Assembly (NCBI RefSeq): GCF_036013955.1
Contig: NZ_CP107903.1
Coordinates: 9,486,001-9,550,000, forward strand
DNA: 64,000 bases
Reading direction: 5' to 3'
Source: Streptomyces sp. NBC_00459
GTDB taxonomy: Bacteria > Actinomycetota > Actinomycetes > Streptomycetales > Streptomycetaceae
A program made the translations under genes and the position numbers. The stretch's first letter is position 1; every line of letters begins with the position of its first letter. The notes beneath the pieces are model-generated. The model made no database searches, was not told where the DNA came from, and was given only the letters and a program-made list of their open reading frames with translations. Positions 1-8,473 of the stretch are shown here, one piece after another.

Positions 1-397
1 TGGCCTTGAGCTTGCGGTTGAGGAGGATCGCAAGGCCGAGGGCGAGACCCGTCTGCAGCGGTACGACCACCGCCGCGAAGGTCAGGTTGTTCAGCAGCGC
101 CCGCAGGAACGGGCCGGACTGGTCGGGGTCGGTGAACAGGCGCCGGTAGTGCTCCAGGCCGAAGAACGACGGCTCAAGCGGCGAGCCGAGCCGCACGTTG
201 TAGAAGGAGAGCACGACGGCGTAGCCGAAGGGGATGCCGACGAACGCGATCAGCCCGCCGACGGCCGGCATGGCCATGAGCAGTCCGTGCAGCCAGTCCC
301 GGTTCTTGCGCCCTGCCTTCGGGAGCTTTGCGGACGGCCCGGAGGAGGCCTGCTCCGCGCCCGGTGCCGCGGTGTGCGCGGGTTCCACGGTTTTCAC
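1..397 (-). CDS. Sugar ABC transporter permease, MalF-like (partial)
   Basis: This is the N-terminal part of an inner-membrane permease of a carbohydrate ABC importer; the rest lies beyond base 1. Reading from a GTG at 397, about 35 polar residues precede a membrane segment (WLHGLLMAMPAVGGLIAFVG), then FGYAVVLSFYNVRLG and FFGLEHYRRLF. This is the usual opening of MalF-type permeases, where a periplasmic loop with a GLxxY motif follows TM1. A GGAAAAGGA sequence stands about 9 nt before the GTG. It follows the binding-protein gene by 66 nt on the same strand, so the two are very probably co-transcribed; the second permease should lie further left. Substrate is inferred only from the GH32-like gene nearby. 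Confidence 0.85.
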   Translation of the reverse strand, partial: MKTVEPAHTAAPGAEQASSGPSAKLPKAGRKNRDWLHGLLMAMPAVGGLIAFVGIPFGYAVVLSFYNVRLGSPLEPSFFGLEHYRRLFTDPDQSGPFLRALLNNLTFAAVVVPLQTGLALGLAILLNRKLKA

Positions 398-463
398 GGG
401 TGTGGGTCCTTTTCCTGACGGGGCGGGCACGGCGTGTCGCGCGCCCGCCCCGGCCGTCGGTGC

Positions 464-1807
464 CTACGGGATCTTGTAGCCGGCGTTGTCGGAGAAGTCC
501 TGGTCGATGGCGCGTGCGGCCTTCTCCAGGGCCGACTTCGGGTCCGTTCCGCTGTAGATCGAGTTCAGGGCCTGGGAGAACTTCGCGGTGACCGTGGGAT
601 ATCCGGCGGTCACCGGACGGGTGACGGCGACGCAGGACTTGCTGATGTCACGGTCGCCGCACGGCTTGGCGAGCTGGTCGGCGAAGAGCTGGAGCGGACC
701 GCCCTGCTTGTACAGCTCACTCTTGGCGAGCGTGGACTTCGTGCCGGGGACCGAGCCGTTGGCCTTCGTCATCGCGCTGACGCTGGTGTCGCCCAGGAGG
801 TAGTCCATGAAGGCGCCCGCGGCCTTGGCGTTCTTGGTGTCGGCGCCGATGCCCCAGGCCCAGGAGCCCTGGCCGGTCTTGGGGCCGTTCCCGAAGTCGG
901 GCAGCGGCAGGACGACGAGGTCGTCACCGAGGGCCTCGCTGTAGGCGGGGTACGTCCAGTTGCCGACCCAGCTCAGCGCCACCCTGCCCTTGGCGAAGGC
1001 GTTGCCGTCGGTGTTGGCGTCGACATACGTCTTCCAGGACTGGAAGGTCTTCATCGCCGAGACCACTGCCGGGCTGTCGAGGGCACCCTCGGCCTTGCCG
1101 TCCTTCAGCAGGGCACCGCCGGCCGACCAGACGACCGGGGAGAAGCCGTAGGTGCCCCACTCGGTGGCCAGACCGTACTGCTCGGAGATGTCGAGCACCT
1201 TGCCGTCGGCGTCCTTGGCCTTCAGCGCCTTGAGCGCGGCAGTGAACTCGGCGGCGGTCCAGGCGTCGGACACGCTCGTCGGGTACTTCACGCCGGCCGC
1301 GTCCAGCAGCTTCTTGTTGCCCCACACGCCGAGGCCGGAGTCGAACATGCCCAGGCCGTAGTGCTTGCCGTCGATCTCGCCCTGAGCCTTGACGGCGTCG
1401 GTGGCGTTGTCGAGGGTCTTGGCGGAGACGTAGTCGTCGAGCGGGGCGAGCTTGCTGTTGTAGACGAAGCTGGCCATGGTCGGGCCGTCGAACTCCAAGA
1501 CGTCCGGCAGTTCGGAGGCGCCGGTGGCGGTGATGGTCTTGGTGTAGTCGTTCTCGGGGATCAGCTTCAGCTCGGCCTTGATGTCGCTCTGCGAGGAGTT
1601 GAAGGACTTCACCGCGTTCTGCAGCGCGGCGGCCTCGCTCGCCTGACCCTGGTGGGCCCAGACGCTGATGGTGCCCTTGCCGCTGCCCTCCTCGGCGGAG
1701 GTAGTGCCTCCACCGCCTCCGCCGCAGGCGGCCAGCGCGACCAGGGGCAGGGCGAGGGCGAGACTCGTACAGACCGTGCGGCGGGACCTTCTGCTTCCGG
1801 CGTTCAT
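464..1807 (-). CDS. Sugar ABC transporter substrate-binding lipoprotein
   Basis: 447 residues. It is a family 1 extracellular solute-binding protein, tethered outside the membrane, which hands a sugar to the permease encoded downstream. The N-terminus has twin arginines, a hydrophobic stretch and a lipobox (LAAC, Cys28) followed by a glycine run, as in actinobacterial lipoproteins. The mature part begins ISVWAHQG and has the segments SWVGNWTYPAY and SWAWGIGADTKNAKAAGAFMD typical of this cluster. A GGAGG stands 8 nt before the ATG. It lies between the LacI gene (106 nt upstream) and the permease, on the same strand as both. The sugar is not readable from sequence; fructo-oligosaccharide or sucrose is a guess from the divergent GH32-like enzyme. 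Confidence 0.9.
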   Translation of the reverse strand: MNAGSRRSRRTVCTSLALALPLVALAACGGGGGGTTSAEEGSGKGTISVWAHQGQASEAAALQNAVKSFNSSQSDIKAELKLIPENDYTKTITATGASELPDVLEFDGPTMASFVYNSKLAPLDDYVSAKTLDNATDAVKAQGEIDGKHYGLGMFDSGLGVWGNKKLLDAAGVKYPTSVSDAWTAAEFTAALKALKAKDADGKVLDISEQYGLATEWGTYGFSPVVWSAGGALLKDGKAEGALDSPAVVSAMKTFQSWKTYVDANTDGNAFAKGRVALSWVGNWTYPAYSEALGDDLVVLPLPDFGNGPKTGQGSWAWGIGADTKNAKAAGAFMDYLLGDTSVSAMTKANGSVPGTKSTLAKSELYKQGGPLQLFADQLAKPCGDRDISKSCVAVTRPVTAGYPTVTAKFSQALNSIYSGTDPKSALEKAARAIDQDFSDNAGYKIP

Positions 1808-1913
1808 GGACGGTGCCTCCGTGCTGGGTGAGGGTTCGGGTACTTCACGCTTCGAGGTGCGCGGGTGTGGTGGGTCGGTTCACAAGGGGCCGGTGCCTGA
1901 CGGACGGCCGGGC

Positions 1914-2939
1914 TCACAGGGGACTGCGCGGGCTCGGCGGAGCAGTGGTCTCGCGCAGCACCAGGCGGATGGGCATGTGCACATGGCCCGTCGGTGCCGG
2001 TTCTGCGTTCGGTTCGTCGAGCTGTCGCAGCAGCAGCCGGGCCGCCTCCGCGCCCTGCGCCGGGACCGGCTGCGCGATGGTGGTCAGGCCGATGACCTCG
2101 GCGAGTTCGTGGTCGTCGAAGCCGATCACGGACACGTCGTCGGGCGCCCTCAGCCGATGTCGGCGCAGGGCACGCAGCGCACCCATCGCCATCTCGTCGG
2201 ACTGAGCGAACACCGCGGTCGGCGGGCGGGAGACGGCGAGCAACTCGGTCATCGCCCGCTCGCCGCCCTCGACGGTGTAGCCGCCGTCCGCCTCCAGCGC
2301 CGGGTCGTGGGCGATGCCGGCCTCGGCCAGCACGTCCAGGTATCCCTGGCGGCGGGCGATCGGGGTGGTCCAGTGCAACGGCTCGCTCTCCCCGGAGATC
2401 ATGCCGATGCGCCGGTGGCCGAGGTTGACCAGGTGTCGTACGGCGCTGGTGGCACCGGCGTGGTCGTCGATGCCGACCACGGTGAAGCCGTCCCGGGCGC
2501 CGCCGACGGTGGTGGCCAGCGGCACTCCGAGGGAGCGCAGCGCCTCTTCCTCCTGCAGGTCGGGGATGAGCAGCGAGAGGACGGCGTCCACCCGCTTGCG
2601 CACCGGCAGCCTGGTGAAGAAGCGTTTGCGTGCCTCCGGTGAACCCAGGTTGTAGAGCAGTACGTCGTAGCCGGCCGCGCTGAACACCGTCTCGGCCGCG
2701 TCGAGCACGGTGCCGAAGAACCAGCGGCCGATGTGCGGGGCGACGACCCCGATGGTGAAGGTGCGCCCGCTGGCCAGGCTGGAGGCCGACCGTGAGGCGG
2801 TGTAGCCGAGTTGAGAGGCGACGGCCGCGATCTGCGCCCGTACCTCGTCGGAGACTCCTGGCCGGCCGCGCAGCGCGCGGGACACGGTGGATGCGGAGAC
2901 CCCGGCGACGCGGGCGACGTCGGTAATGCTGACCGTCAC
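1914..2939 (-). CDS. LacI-family repressor of the sugar importer
   Basis: 341 residues, the normal LacI length. The N-terminal helix-turn-helix (residues 4-24) has Ala-Ser at the two recognition-helix positions (GVSASTVSRAL), followed by the hinge helix (SSLASGRT) and a periplasmic-binding-protein core ending with REET-like residues. The start is a GTG with GGGAGGAAG 8 nt upstream. The gene is divergent from the GH32-like gene, and the 180-nt gap holds a CG-centred palindrome at 3014-3027, so it probably controls both itself (and the importer behind it) and the hydrolase. The effector sugar is unknown. Confidence 0.92.
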   Translation of the reverse strand: MTVSITDVARVAGVSASTVSRALRGRPGVSDEVRAQIAAVASQLGYTASRSASSLASGRTFTIGVVAPHIGRWFFGTVLDAAETVFSAAGYDVLLYNLGSPEARKRFFTRLPVRKRVDAVLSLLIPDLQEEEALRSLGVPLATTVGGARDGFTVVGIDDHAGATSAVRHLVNLGHRRIGMISGESEPLHWTTPIARRQGYLDVLAEAGIAHDPALEADGGYTVEGGERAMTELLAVSRPPTAVFAQSDEMAMGALRALRRHRLRAPDDVSVIGFDDHELAEVIGLTTIAQPVPAQGAEAARLLLRQLDEPNAEPAPTGHVHMPIRLVLRETTAPPSPRSPL

Positions 2940-3013
2940 GGCTTCTTCCTCCCGTCGGTTTCACACCGATGTGATCTGTGGGTGACGAGACCGTAAACCC
3001 GCCTTCGTTGTTG

Positions 3014-3027
3014 CGCAAGCGTTTGCG
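3014..3027. promoter_or_regulatory. Putative LacI-family operator
   Basis: CGCAAGCGTTTGCG is a palindrome with CGCAA/TTGCG arms around a GCGT centre. It fits the AAnCGnTT core of LacI/GalR operators. It lies 75 nt upstream of the LacI start and 93 nt upstream of the GH32-like start, so one site could act on both promoters. Confidence 0.65.
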
Positions 3028-3077
3028 TTGAGTTTTACTTGGGCCGATTCTCAAGCGAGACCTTCGAGGTCAATGCT

Positions 3078-3099
3078 CAGCGCATGCGTTTGAGCGCTG
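3078..3099. promoter_or_regulatory. Inverted repeat before the GH32-like start
   Basis: CAGCGC and GCGCTG are separated by 10 nt, 21 nt before the start codon at 3120. It could be a second operator half-site arrangement or a leader hairpin. Its core ATGCGTTTGAG resembles part of the upstream operator (GCGTTTGCG), but it is not a full match. Confidence 0.3.
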
Positions 3100-3119
3100 C
3101 GAGCCGACAGGAACTGTGC

Positions 3120-4469
3120 ATGCGATACGCCCCGCCCGGACTCTGCGTGAACGACTTCGCCCTGCTGCGCGACGACGACGGCACCTATGCCGTCCTGCAC
3201 CTGCAGGGCCCCTGGACCGCCGAGTTCGACCACCTGCGGATGGAGACCTCCTACGGTCGGGCCACCTCGACCGACCTGGTCTCCTGGCAGCCCCGGGGCA
3301 CCGCGTTCGGCAACGGCCTGCCCGGCCGCTTCGACCAGCAGGCCGTGTGGACCATGCATCCCGTCCGTCACGGCGCCGGAATGGCCATGTTCTACACCGG
3401 TGTCCTCGGCCTCACCCCGGGTGGCTGGCCGATGCAGTCGGTCGGTCTCGCCTACTCCGACCGCACCGACGGCACCGGTTGGCGCCGGCACGGCACCAGC
3501 CCTGTCGTCGAGGCCGACGGGCGCTGGTACCGCACCGGTGAACGCATGGGCTGGCGCGACCCGTTCGTCGTACGCGACGACGAGTCCGAGGGCTGGGTCA
3601 TGGTGGTCTGCGCCGCCGACGCGTCCCTGCCCGTCGAGAGCGGCGGGTGTGTCGCCTGGGCCACCTCCGACGACCTGGAGCACTGGAGCGTCCAGCCGCC
3701 GCTCATATCCCCGGGCGACGTCGACGAGTTGGAGTGCCCCGTCCTGGAGCGTCTGGACGACGGCAGCTGGCTCCTGCTGGGCGCCATCGGCGCCACGCGT
3801 GGTTTCGAGGCATGGACCGCGCCGCGCCTGAGGGGCCCGTGGACCCGCCGCGGCCCACTCGGCCCGACCGGCTCCTACGCCCCCCGTGTCGTCCTCGCGC
3901 CCGACGGTTCACGCGTCGTGCTGCACACGACCCCCCGACGTGTGAACCTCACCGACTCCGGTGAGCACTGCCGCGGCATGCTCGCCCAGCCCAAACTCCT
4001 GGTCACCTCCCCGGACGAGGCACCCCGCCTGGAATGGTGGCCCGGCCTGGACGCCTGGCTCGGCGAGGAGACCGAACAGGCCGCACTGCACGCGGTCGGT
4101 GATCTCGCCCTCACCGGCAGAGTCGAGATCACCCTGCGCACCGACACCCCCGGCGGCGACCGTCCGGCGCTGGTCGTCGGCTGCGACGGCAAGAACCTCT
4201 GGATCACCGGACCGCACGGGGACCGGCTGGGCGAGACGGTGCTGACCGAACCCGCCGCGACCCTGCGTATCCTCACCGTCGGCGAATACGTCGAGGTCTA
4301 CGCCGACGGCGTCTTCGCCCTGACCACCCTCTGCTACTCCGGCCACCCCACCCCGTGGACGGTCACCTCGAAGGGCCGTACCGACGCCGTCCCGGTCCGT
4401 CCGGTCCGCCTGCCCGACCCCGAACGTGACGACGCGTCGGCCGTCTGGCCCGGACCGTCCCCGTACTGA
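3120..4469 (+). CDS. GH32-like glycoside hydrolase (clan GH-J five-bladed propeller)
   Basis: 449 residues from the ATG at 3120, chosen because AGGA stands 7 nt upstream and because the family's first blade begins at once (CVNDFALLRDDDGTY). Clan GH-J landmarks are visible: an early Asp (Asp12, ND motif, nucleophile position), RDP at 146-148 and EC at 205-206 (DELECPVLE). The C-terminal 110 residues look like the beta-sandwich of GH32 enzymes. Known members hydrolyse sucrose, inulin or levan. There is no signal peptide, so it should act in the cytoplasm on a sugar brought in by the adjacent importer. The usual WMNDPNG is degenerate (VNDFALL), so the substrate may differ from sucrose. Confidence 0.8.
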   Translation: MRYAPPGLCVNDFALLRDDDGTYAVLHLQGPWTAEFDHLRMETSYGRATSTDLVSWQPRGTAFGNGLPGRFDQQAVWTMHPVRHGAGMAMFYTGVLGLTPGGWPMQSVGLAYSDRTDGTGWRRHGTSPVVEADGRWYRTGERMGWRDPFVVRDDESEGWVMVVCAADASLPVESGGCVAWATSDDLEHWSVQPPLISPGDVDELECPVLERLDDGSWLLLGAIGATRGFEAWTAPRLRGPWTRRGPLGPTGSYAPRVVLAPDGSRVVLHTTPRRVNLTDSGEHCRGMLAQPKLLVTSPDEAPRLEWWPGLDAWLGEETEQAALHAVGDLALTGRVEITLRTDTPGGDRPALVVGCDGKNLWITGPHGDRLGETVLTEPAATLRILTVGEYVEVYADGVFALTTLCYSGHPTPWTVTSKGRTDAVPVRPVRLPDPERDDASAVWPGPSPY

Positions 4470-4545
4470 CGTCCGGCACGGCCGCCTGCCGGACGACGGC
4501 GCCCGCCGCCGGGACCGGTCTCATGACCGGCTCGGCGACGGGCGC
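4470..4545. terminator. Tandem hairpins between convergent genes
   Basis: CGTCCGGC/GCCGGACG (4470-4495, loop 10 nt) starts directly after the GH32-like stop. A second hairpin (4499-4545, GCGCCCG/CGGGCGC with an inner CCGGTC-TCAT-GACCGG stem) follows. The neighbouring genes converge here, so this is probably a two-way terminator without a U-tract. Confidence 0.6.
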
Positions 4546-4567
4546 TGTGATGGTGGGACCGCGCAGG

Positions 4568-6568
4568 TCAGTTGAGGGTCCACTGCTGGTTGGTCTGGCC
4601 GTTGCAGGTCCACAGGAGCAACTTGGTGCCGTTGGCGGTCGCCGCTTCCTCGGCGTCGAGGCACAGGCCGGACAGGTCGTTGGTGACGGTGCCGTCGGAG
4701 TGGACGGTCCACTTCTGGTTGGTGCCGCCGGTGCAGTCCCAGATGATGACCTTCGTGCCGTTGGTGGTGCCGGCGCCGTCGGCGTCCAGGCACTTGTTGC
4801 CGTAGACGACGAGCTCACCGCGTGAGGTCTGCGTGAAGGTCTCGTTCCGCCCGCCGAAGCAGTCCCACAGGATGGCCTGGGAGGCGTCGGTGATGGTGTT
4901 CTTCTCCAGGCCGGCGCAGCGGTTCGAGGCGACGCCGACGAGGGCGACACCGTTGGTGCCGGGGATGCCCTGGACACGGATCGCGTCGATGTCGGGCGTG
5001 CTGCTGCCGGAGACCGGCGCGAAGCGCACGGTGTTGGTGCCCTTCGCGAGGTGAGCCAGTACGGACACCGTGCGATAGGTCGTGGCAGAGCCGGTCGGCG
5101 GGAAGGCGACGACCTGGCTGTACTGCCCGTTGACCTGGACGGTGGCCTTGCGGGCGGTGCTGCCGCCGTTGGCGTAGGTGATGTCCACCAGCTTGGTGCC
5201 GGCCGCGCCGGTCGTGACGGCACTGAAGGTGGGCGTGGTGGCCGCGGTGGTGTCCTCGTAGGTCGACCCGGCCGCTTCGGTGCCGGAGACCGTGAGCAGG
5301 ACGGCGTCGTTCGCCGGGACGGTGGTGGAGTAACTCGTGGCGCTGGAACCGGCGTTGGTGGAAGTCCAGGCATTGCGCACCGACGCGGAGGCACTGGTGA
5401 GGCCGAGGTCGGCCCAGCGTACGGTCATGGACGCCGACGAGGACGTGCGGTTGAGCAGCAGCACCGCGCGCTTGCCCGTGCCGGCGAGGACCTTGCCGTA
5501 CACCTGGAGGTTGCGGGTGTCCTCGGCGACCTTGACACCCTGCAGCCCGCGCGCGTCCTGGTCGATGGCGACGACCTCGCGGTTGGTGAGGATGTCGCGG
5601 GTGGCGGTGCTCATCGTGGCGAGGTTGTTGCCGGCCAGCAGCGGGGCGCCGGAGATCGCCCACAGGCCCATGTGCAGCCGGTTCTGGGCGGCGGTCAGAC
5701 CGCTCATACCGACCATCAGCATGTCGGGGTCGTTGTAGTACCCGGTGTGCTGGGCGGCCGGTTGCAGGCCGCGGTCGAAGTTGGTGAGCATCATGGCTGT
5801 CGTGGGGGTCTGGCCCCACAGGATGACGTCGGTGCTGGTGCGCCAGAGGTCGCCGTAACCGGAGGCCCAGTTCCAGGGCAGGCCGGTGCCCCACTCGCAG
5901 AAGGACAGCACGAGCTTGTGGCCGGTCACGGCGGTGGCGGCCTCATTGGCGGCGGCGATCGCCTTGTACGTCGTCTCCGGGGCGAGGCCCTCCACCTTGC
6001 CGCCGCACCAGTCGATCTTGACGTAGTCGAAGCCCCAGCGCTGGAAGGTCTCCAGGTCCTGCTGGTAGTGGCCCTCCATACCGGTGTTGGGGGCGGCCGG
6101 GCGGGTGGTGGGGTAGTAGTAGCCGCAGCCCTGCTTGCCGGCGTCGGTGTAGATGCCGGCCTTCAGACCCTTGCTGTGGATGTAGTCGGCGACGGCCTTC
6201 ATACCGCTCGGCCAGAGGTTCGCATCGACGGTGATGGTGCCGTCGGAGGCGCGGTCGCCCTGCCACCAGCCGTCGTCGAGGTTGACGTACTGGTAGCCGG
6301 CCGCGGCCATGCCGGAGGAGACCAGGGCGTCGGTCTGCTGCTTGATGACGCCGAAGTCGATGCTGCTGGCGAAGCTGTTCCAGGACGCCCAGCCCATCGA
6401 CGGCGGGGTCACGGCGGCCTGGGTGGTGCTGACGGCGGCCGGCTCGGTGGCCGGCGACACCGAAGCGTCGCGGTCTGCCACGGCCGTCAGGCCGGCCAGC
6501 GCGAGAGCGAGGGCGAGGACGCGCACGGTGATCCGTCTGGCCCAGGCGTGCGCGAGGGGGTACGACAT
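4568..6568 (-). CDS. Secreted alpha-galactosidase, GH27 with CBM35-like and CBM13 modules
   Basis: 666 residues from the ATG at 6568 (AGGAAAGG upstream; longer in-frame starts lack a ribosome site and would precede the signal peptide). The order is Sec signal (about 1-31), GH27 barrel (54-450) beginning MGWASWNSF, a beta-sandwich module (about 460-565, TYEDTT...IDAIRVQG) resembling CBM35, and a C-terminal ricin-type trefoil (CBM13) with repeated QxW motifs (NQKWT, NQQWT). Catalytic Asp186 sits in YVKIDWCGG and the acid/base Asp247 in WRTSTDV. It should release alpha-1,6-galactose from galactomannan or raffinose-type sugars outside the cell. It has its own promoter and operator (6709-6766). 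A second GH27 lies at 36.6 kb. Confidence 0.93.
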   Translation of the reverse strand: MSYPLAHAWARRITVRVLALALALAGLTAVADRDASVSPATEPAAVSTTQAAVTPPSMGWASWNSFASSIDFGVIKQQTDALVSSGMAAAGYQYVNLDDGWWQGDRASDGTITVDANLWPSGMKAVADYIHSKGLKAGIYTDAGKQGCGYYYPTTRPAAPNTGMEGHYQQDLETFQRWGFDYVKIDWCGGKVEGLAPETTYKAIAAANEAATAVTGHKLVLSFCEWGTGLPWNWASGYGDLWRTSTDVILWGQTPTTAMMLTNFDRGLQPAAQHTGYYNDPDMLMVGMSGLTAAQNRLHMGLWAISGAPLLAGNNLATMSTATRDILTNREVVAIDQDARGLQGVKVAEDTRNLQVYGKVLAGTGKRAVLLLNRTSSSASMTVRWADLGLTSASASVRNAWTSTNAGSSATSYSTTVPANDAVLLTVSGTEAAGSTYEDTTAATTPTFSAVTTGAAGTKLVDITYANGGSTARKATVQVNGQYSQVVAFPPTGSATTYRTVSVLAHLAKGTNTVRFAPVSGSSTPDIDAIRVQGIPGTNGVALVGVASNRCAGLEKNTITDASQAILWDCFGGRNETFTQTSRGELVVYGNKCLDADGAGTTNGTKVIIWDCTGGTNQKWTVHSDGTVTNDLSGLCLDAEEAATANGTKLLLWTCNGQTNQQWTLN

Positions 6569-6708
6569 GGAGAGCCTTTCCTGATCAGTACGCGATACGG
6601 AAGGCCGTGTACTGATGGTCTGTGGTGGTGGCGGTAGCCGTGGAAGCCGCCCGCCGGAGCGCCCCACCTCATGGGTGGTGATCCCGCGACGGCAAGCATC
6701 GGTCGATA

Positions 6709-6727
6709 TACCGAACACAGTTCGGTA
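6709..6727. promoter_or_regulatory. Perfect palindromic operator of the GH27 gene
   Basis: TACCGAACACAGTTCGGTA has perfect 8-bp arms around ACA. It lies just downstream of a -10 box, at about +4 to +22 of the predicted transcript, where a repressor would block initiation. It lacks the central CG of LacI operators, so another regulator family is likely. Confidence 0.6.
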
Positions 6728-6737
6728 AGCCGGTCAG

Positions 6738-6766
6738 AAGGTAGGGCGTGGCCATGCACGCGTCAA
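6738..6766 (-). promoter_or_regulatory. HrdB-type promoter for the GH27 gene
   Basis: Read on the minus strand: TTGACG (6766-6761), a 17-nt spacer and TACCTT (6743-6738). Position and spacing fit a vegetative sigma-70 promoter about 165 nt before the start codon. Confidence 0.55.
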
Positions 6767-6821
6767 TCACCTCGTCCATCATTGGTGAAGTCTGTGCGCA
6801 CAGGCCACGCCCGTCGGCCGC

Positions 6822-8162
6822 TCAGCGCTGGGTGTAGATGAAGCCGATCTTGTCGACCTCGTCGCCGGAGCGTCCGTGGAAGCCGGCGATCTGCCAGCCG
6901 CTCGGCGTGGTGCGGGTCACGCAGTCGGAGGTGGTGGTCCCGCCGGCCAGGGTGCGGCCGAGGTTGGTCGTGAACTTCGCGTAGAAGATCCTTGTGCGGT
7001 CGTCCTTGACTCCCTGGCACAGATACGCCGTCGTCACGTACTCGGTGCTGCCCAGCGTCAGCGAGGACGCGGTGCCGCCCGTTCCGCCGTGGGCGAGCGT
7101 GGTGCCGTTCGCCAGGGTCACGCTCAGCTGGTCGACCCGGGAGCCGGCGCGCAGGGCGACCGTGGTGGCGCGGGCGCCCGCCGGTACGGCGTCGATGTCG
7201 TTGTAGTAGTCGCCGTGCGGGCCGCCGAACTGGTCGCTGAGCTGAAAGGCGGTATTGCGCGACCAGGTGAAACCGGCGGTGAGGGGGTCGTGGTCGGAGA
7301 GCATGAGCCCGGCGTCCGTGAGGAACTTGGCGTGCTCGTTGTTGTAGGACGTGGCGTTGAGAGAGACGAGCTTGCTGCCGCGGTAGAGGATCTTGTCGAC
7401 GACCTCGCAGGTGTTGGGGACGGTGGTCCCGGTCTGGTCGCAGACCAGGGCGTCGCTTCCCTTGGTGGGCGGGGTGCCGCCGCGGATCAGCTGGACCCAG
7501 GCGTCGGTGAGGCCGTTGGCGGCGGCGAACTCGGCGATGGTGTCGCCGGAGCGGGTGTAGCGGGTGTTGGTGTCGCCCATGACCACGACCGCGTTGCCGG
7601 CGGAGTGGGTGGCGATGAAGTCGCTGAGCTGGCTGAGGTTGTCGGCGCGGGCGACGAGGTCGTCGGCGTTGGTGCCGGCGTTGGTGTGCAGGTTGTAGAA
7701 GTCGACGTAGACGCCCTCGGCGAGGCGTTCACGCATGAAGGTGAAGCCCTTGGGGGTCAGACAGTCGCCGGAGCCGTAGGTGCAGGAGTTCCAGCCGACC
7801 CGCTCGAAGTCGTCCTCGTCGTAGGCGATCTTCGACAGGGTGTTGAGGCCGCTGCCGATGCCGGCGCCACCGCTGGTCGCGGTGCGGTAGGCGTGCGCGG
7901 TGTCGGCCGCGTAGAGGGTCGCGTGGTAGTTGAAGTCCTCCTGGACGTTGACGATGTCGTACGGCGCTATGCGCTGGCCGATCGTCGTGGTGCTGGACTC
8001 GCGGGGCGTGGGTGCGCTGGAGATGGCCTCGGGCAGGCCGGCCACGTTGTAGGTGAGGACGCTGAAGCTGCCCGAGTCGGCGGCCGAGGCGGGCGGAGCG
8101 GCCACGGTGAGTCCGCCGAGAACGGCGGCGCCGGCCGCCAGACAGGCGAAGAGTCTGCGCAT
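6822..8162 (-). CDS. Secreted endonuclease/exonuclease/phosphatase-family protein with C-terminal lectin-like domain
   Basis: 446 residues with AGGAGG before the ATG. A Sec signal peptide ends near ASAAD (residue 28). Residues 32-300 have the DNase I/sphingomyelinase fold signatures: LTYNVAG, QEDF (metal Glu), NLHTNAG, VVVMGDTN and SDHDPL (catalytic His-Asp). Residues 305-446 (FGGPHGDYYNDID...GGTGG...IGFIYTQR) resemble a jacalin-like beta-prism, which binds carbohydrate. The substrate could be a phospholipid, nucleic acid or inositol phosphate; sequence does not decide. It is downstream of, and on the same strand as, the deacetylase but 311 nt away, so it is probably transcribed separately. 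Confidence 0.85.
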   Translation of the reverse strand: MRRLFACLAAGAAVLGGLTVAAPPASAADSGSFSVLTYNVAGLPEAISSAPTPRESSTTTIGQRIAPYDIVNVQEDFNYHATLYAADTAHAYRTATSGGAGIGSGLNTLSKIAYDEDDFERVGWNSCTYGSGDCLTPKGFTFMRERLAEGVYVDFYNLHTNAGTNADDLVARADNLSQLSDFIATHSAGNAVVVMGDTNTRYTRSGDTIAEFAAANGLTDAWVQLIRGGTPPTKGSDALVCDQTGTTVPNTCEVVDKILYRGSKLVSLNATSYNNEHAKFLTDAGLMLSDHDPLTAGFTWSRNTAFQLSDQFGGPHGDYYNDIDAVPAGARATTVALRAGSRVDQLSVTLANGTTLAHGGTGGTASSLTLGSTEYVTTAYLCQGVKDDRTRIFYAKFTTNLGRTLAGGTTTSDCVTRTTPSGWQIAGFHGRSGDEVDKIGFIYTQR

Positions 8163-8473
8163 GGGGGAGTGCCTCCTGGGGAGGGAAAGCGGTTGCGGTG
8201 GGACCGTGGCAGAAGTTACCGCTGGTTACCCGGGGTCTGTCGAGGGGTTGGGCGTGCATTCACAGGAGTCACCTGCCGTATCCGGACGGTTCGGTTCCCT
8301 GCCGGGGACCGTTCATGGCAGGGACACACGGCCGGCGGGCAACTGGCCTTGCCCGTGCGCCTCGTGGGAAGCCCCCGTGCGTATGGCCATCCCTGGCTCA
8401 GGGGTTCGGACGTGCGGCCCGTGCGGCAGGCGTACTGAAGCGGCCGACGGCGGTGCGGGCCTGTCGTCGGAGG
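8163..8473. other. 311-nt intergenic stretch
   Basis: No coding frame with Streptomyces codon bias and no homology that I recognise. The part nearest 8162 carries the ribosome site of the lectin-tailed hydrolase and two GGTAAC direct repeats (minus strand, around 8217-8232) that may belong to its promoter region. Confidence 0.4.

Noticed and set aside
434..1831. Very long open frames antisense to real genes, for example opposite the binding protein here and opposite the STAND gene at 10.6-14.1 kb
   Set aside because: In DNA with over 90 percent G/C at third positions, stop codons vanish from the antisense frames. These frames show low-complexity Arg/Pro/Gly/Val composition, no domains and no ribosome sites.
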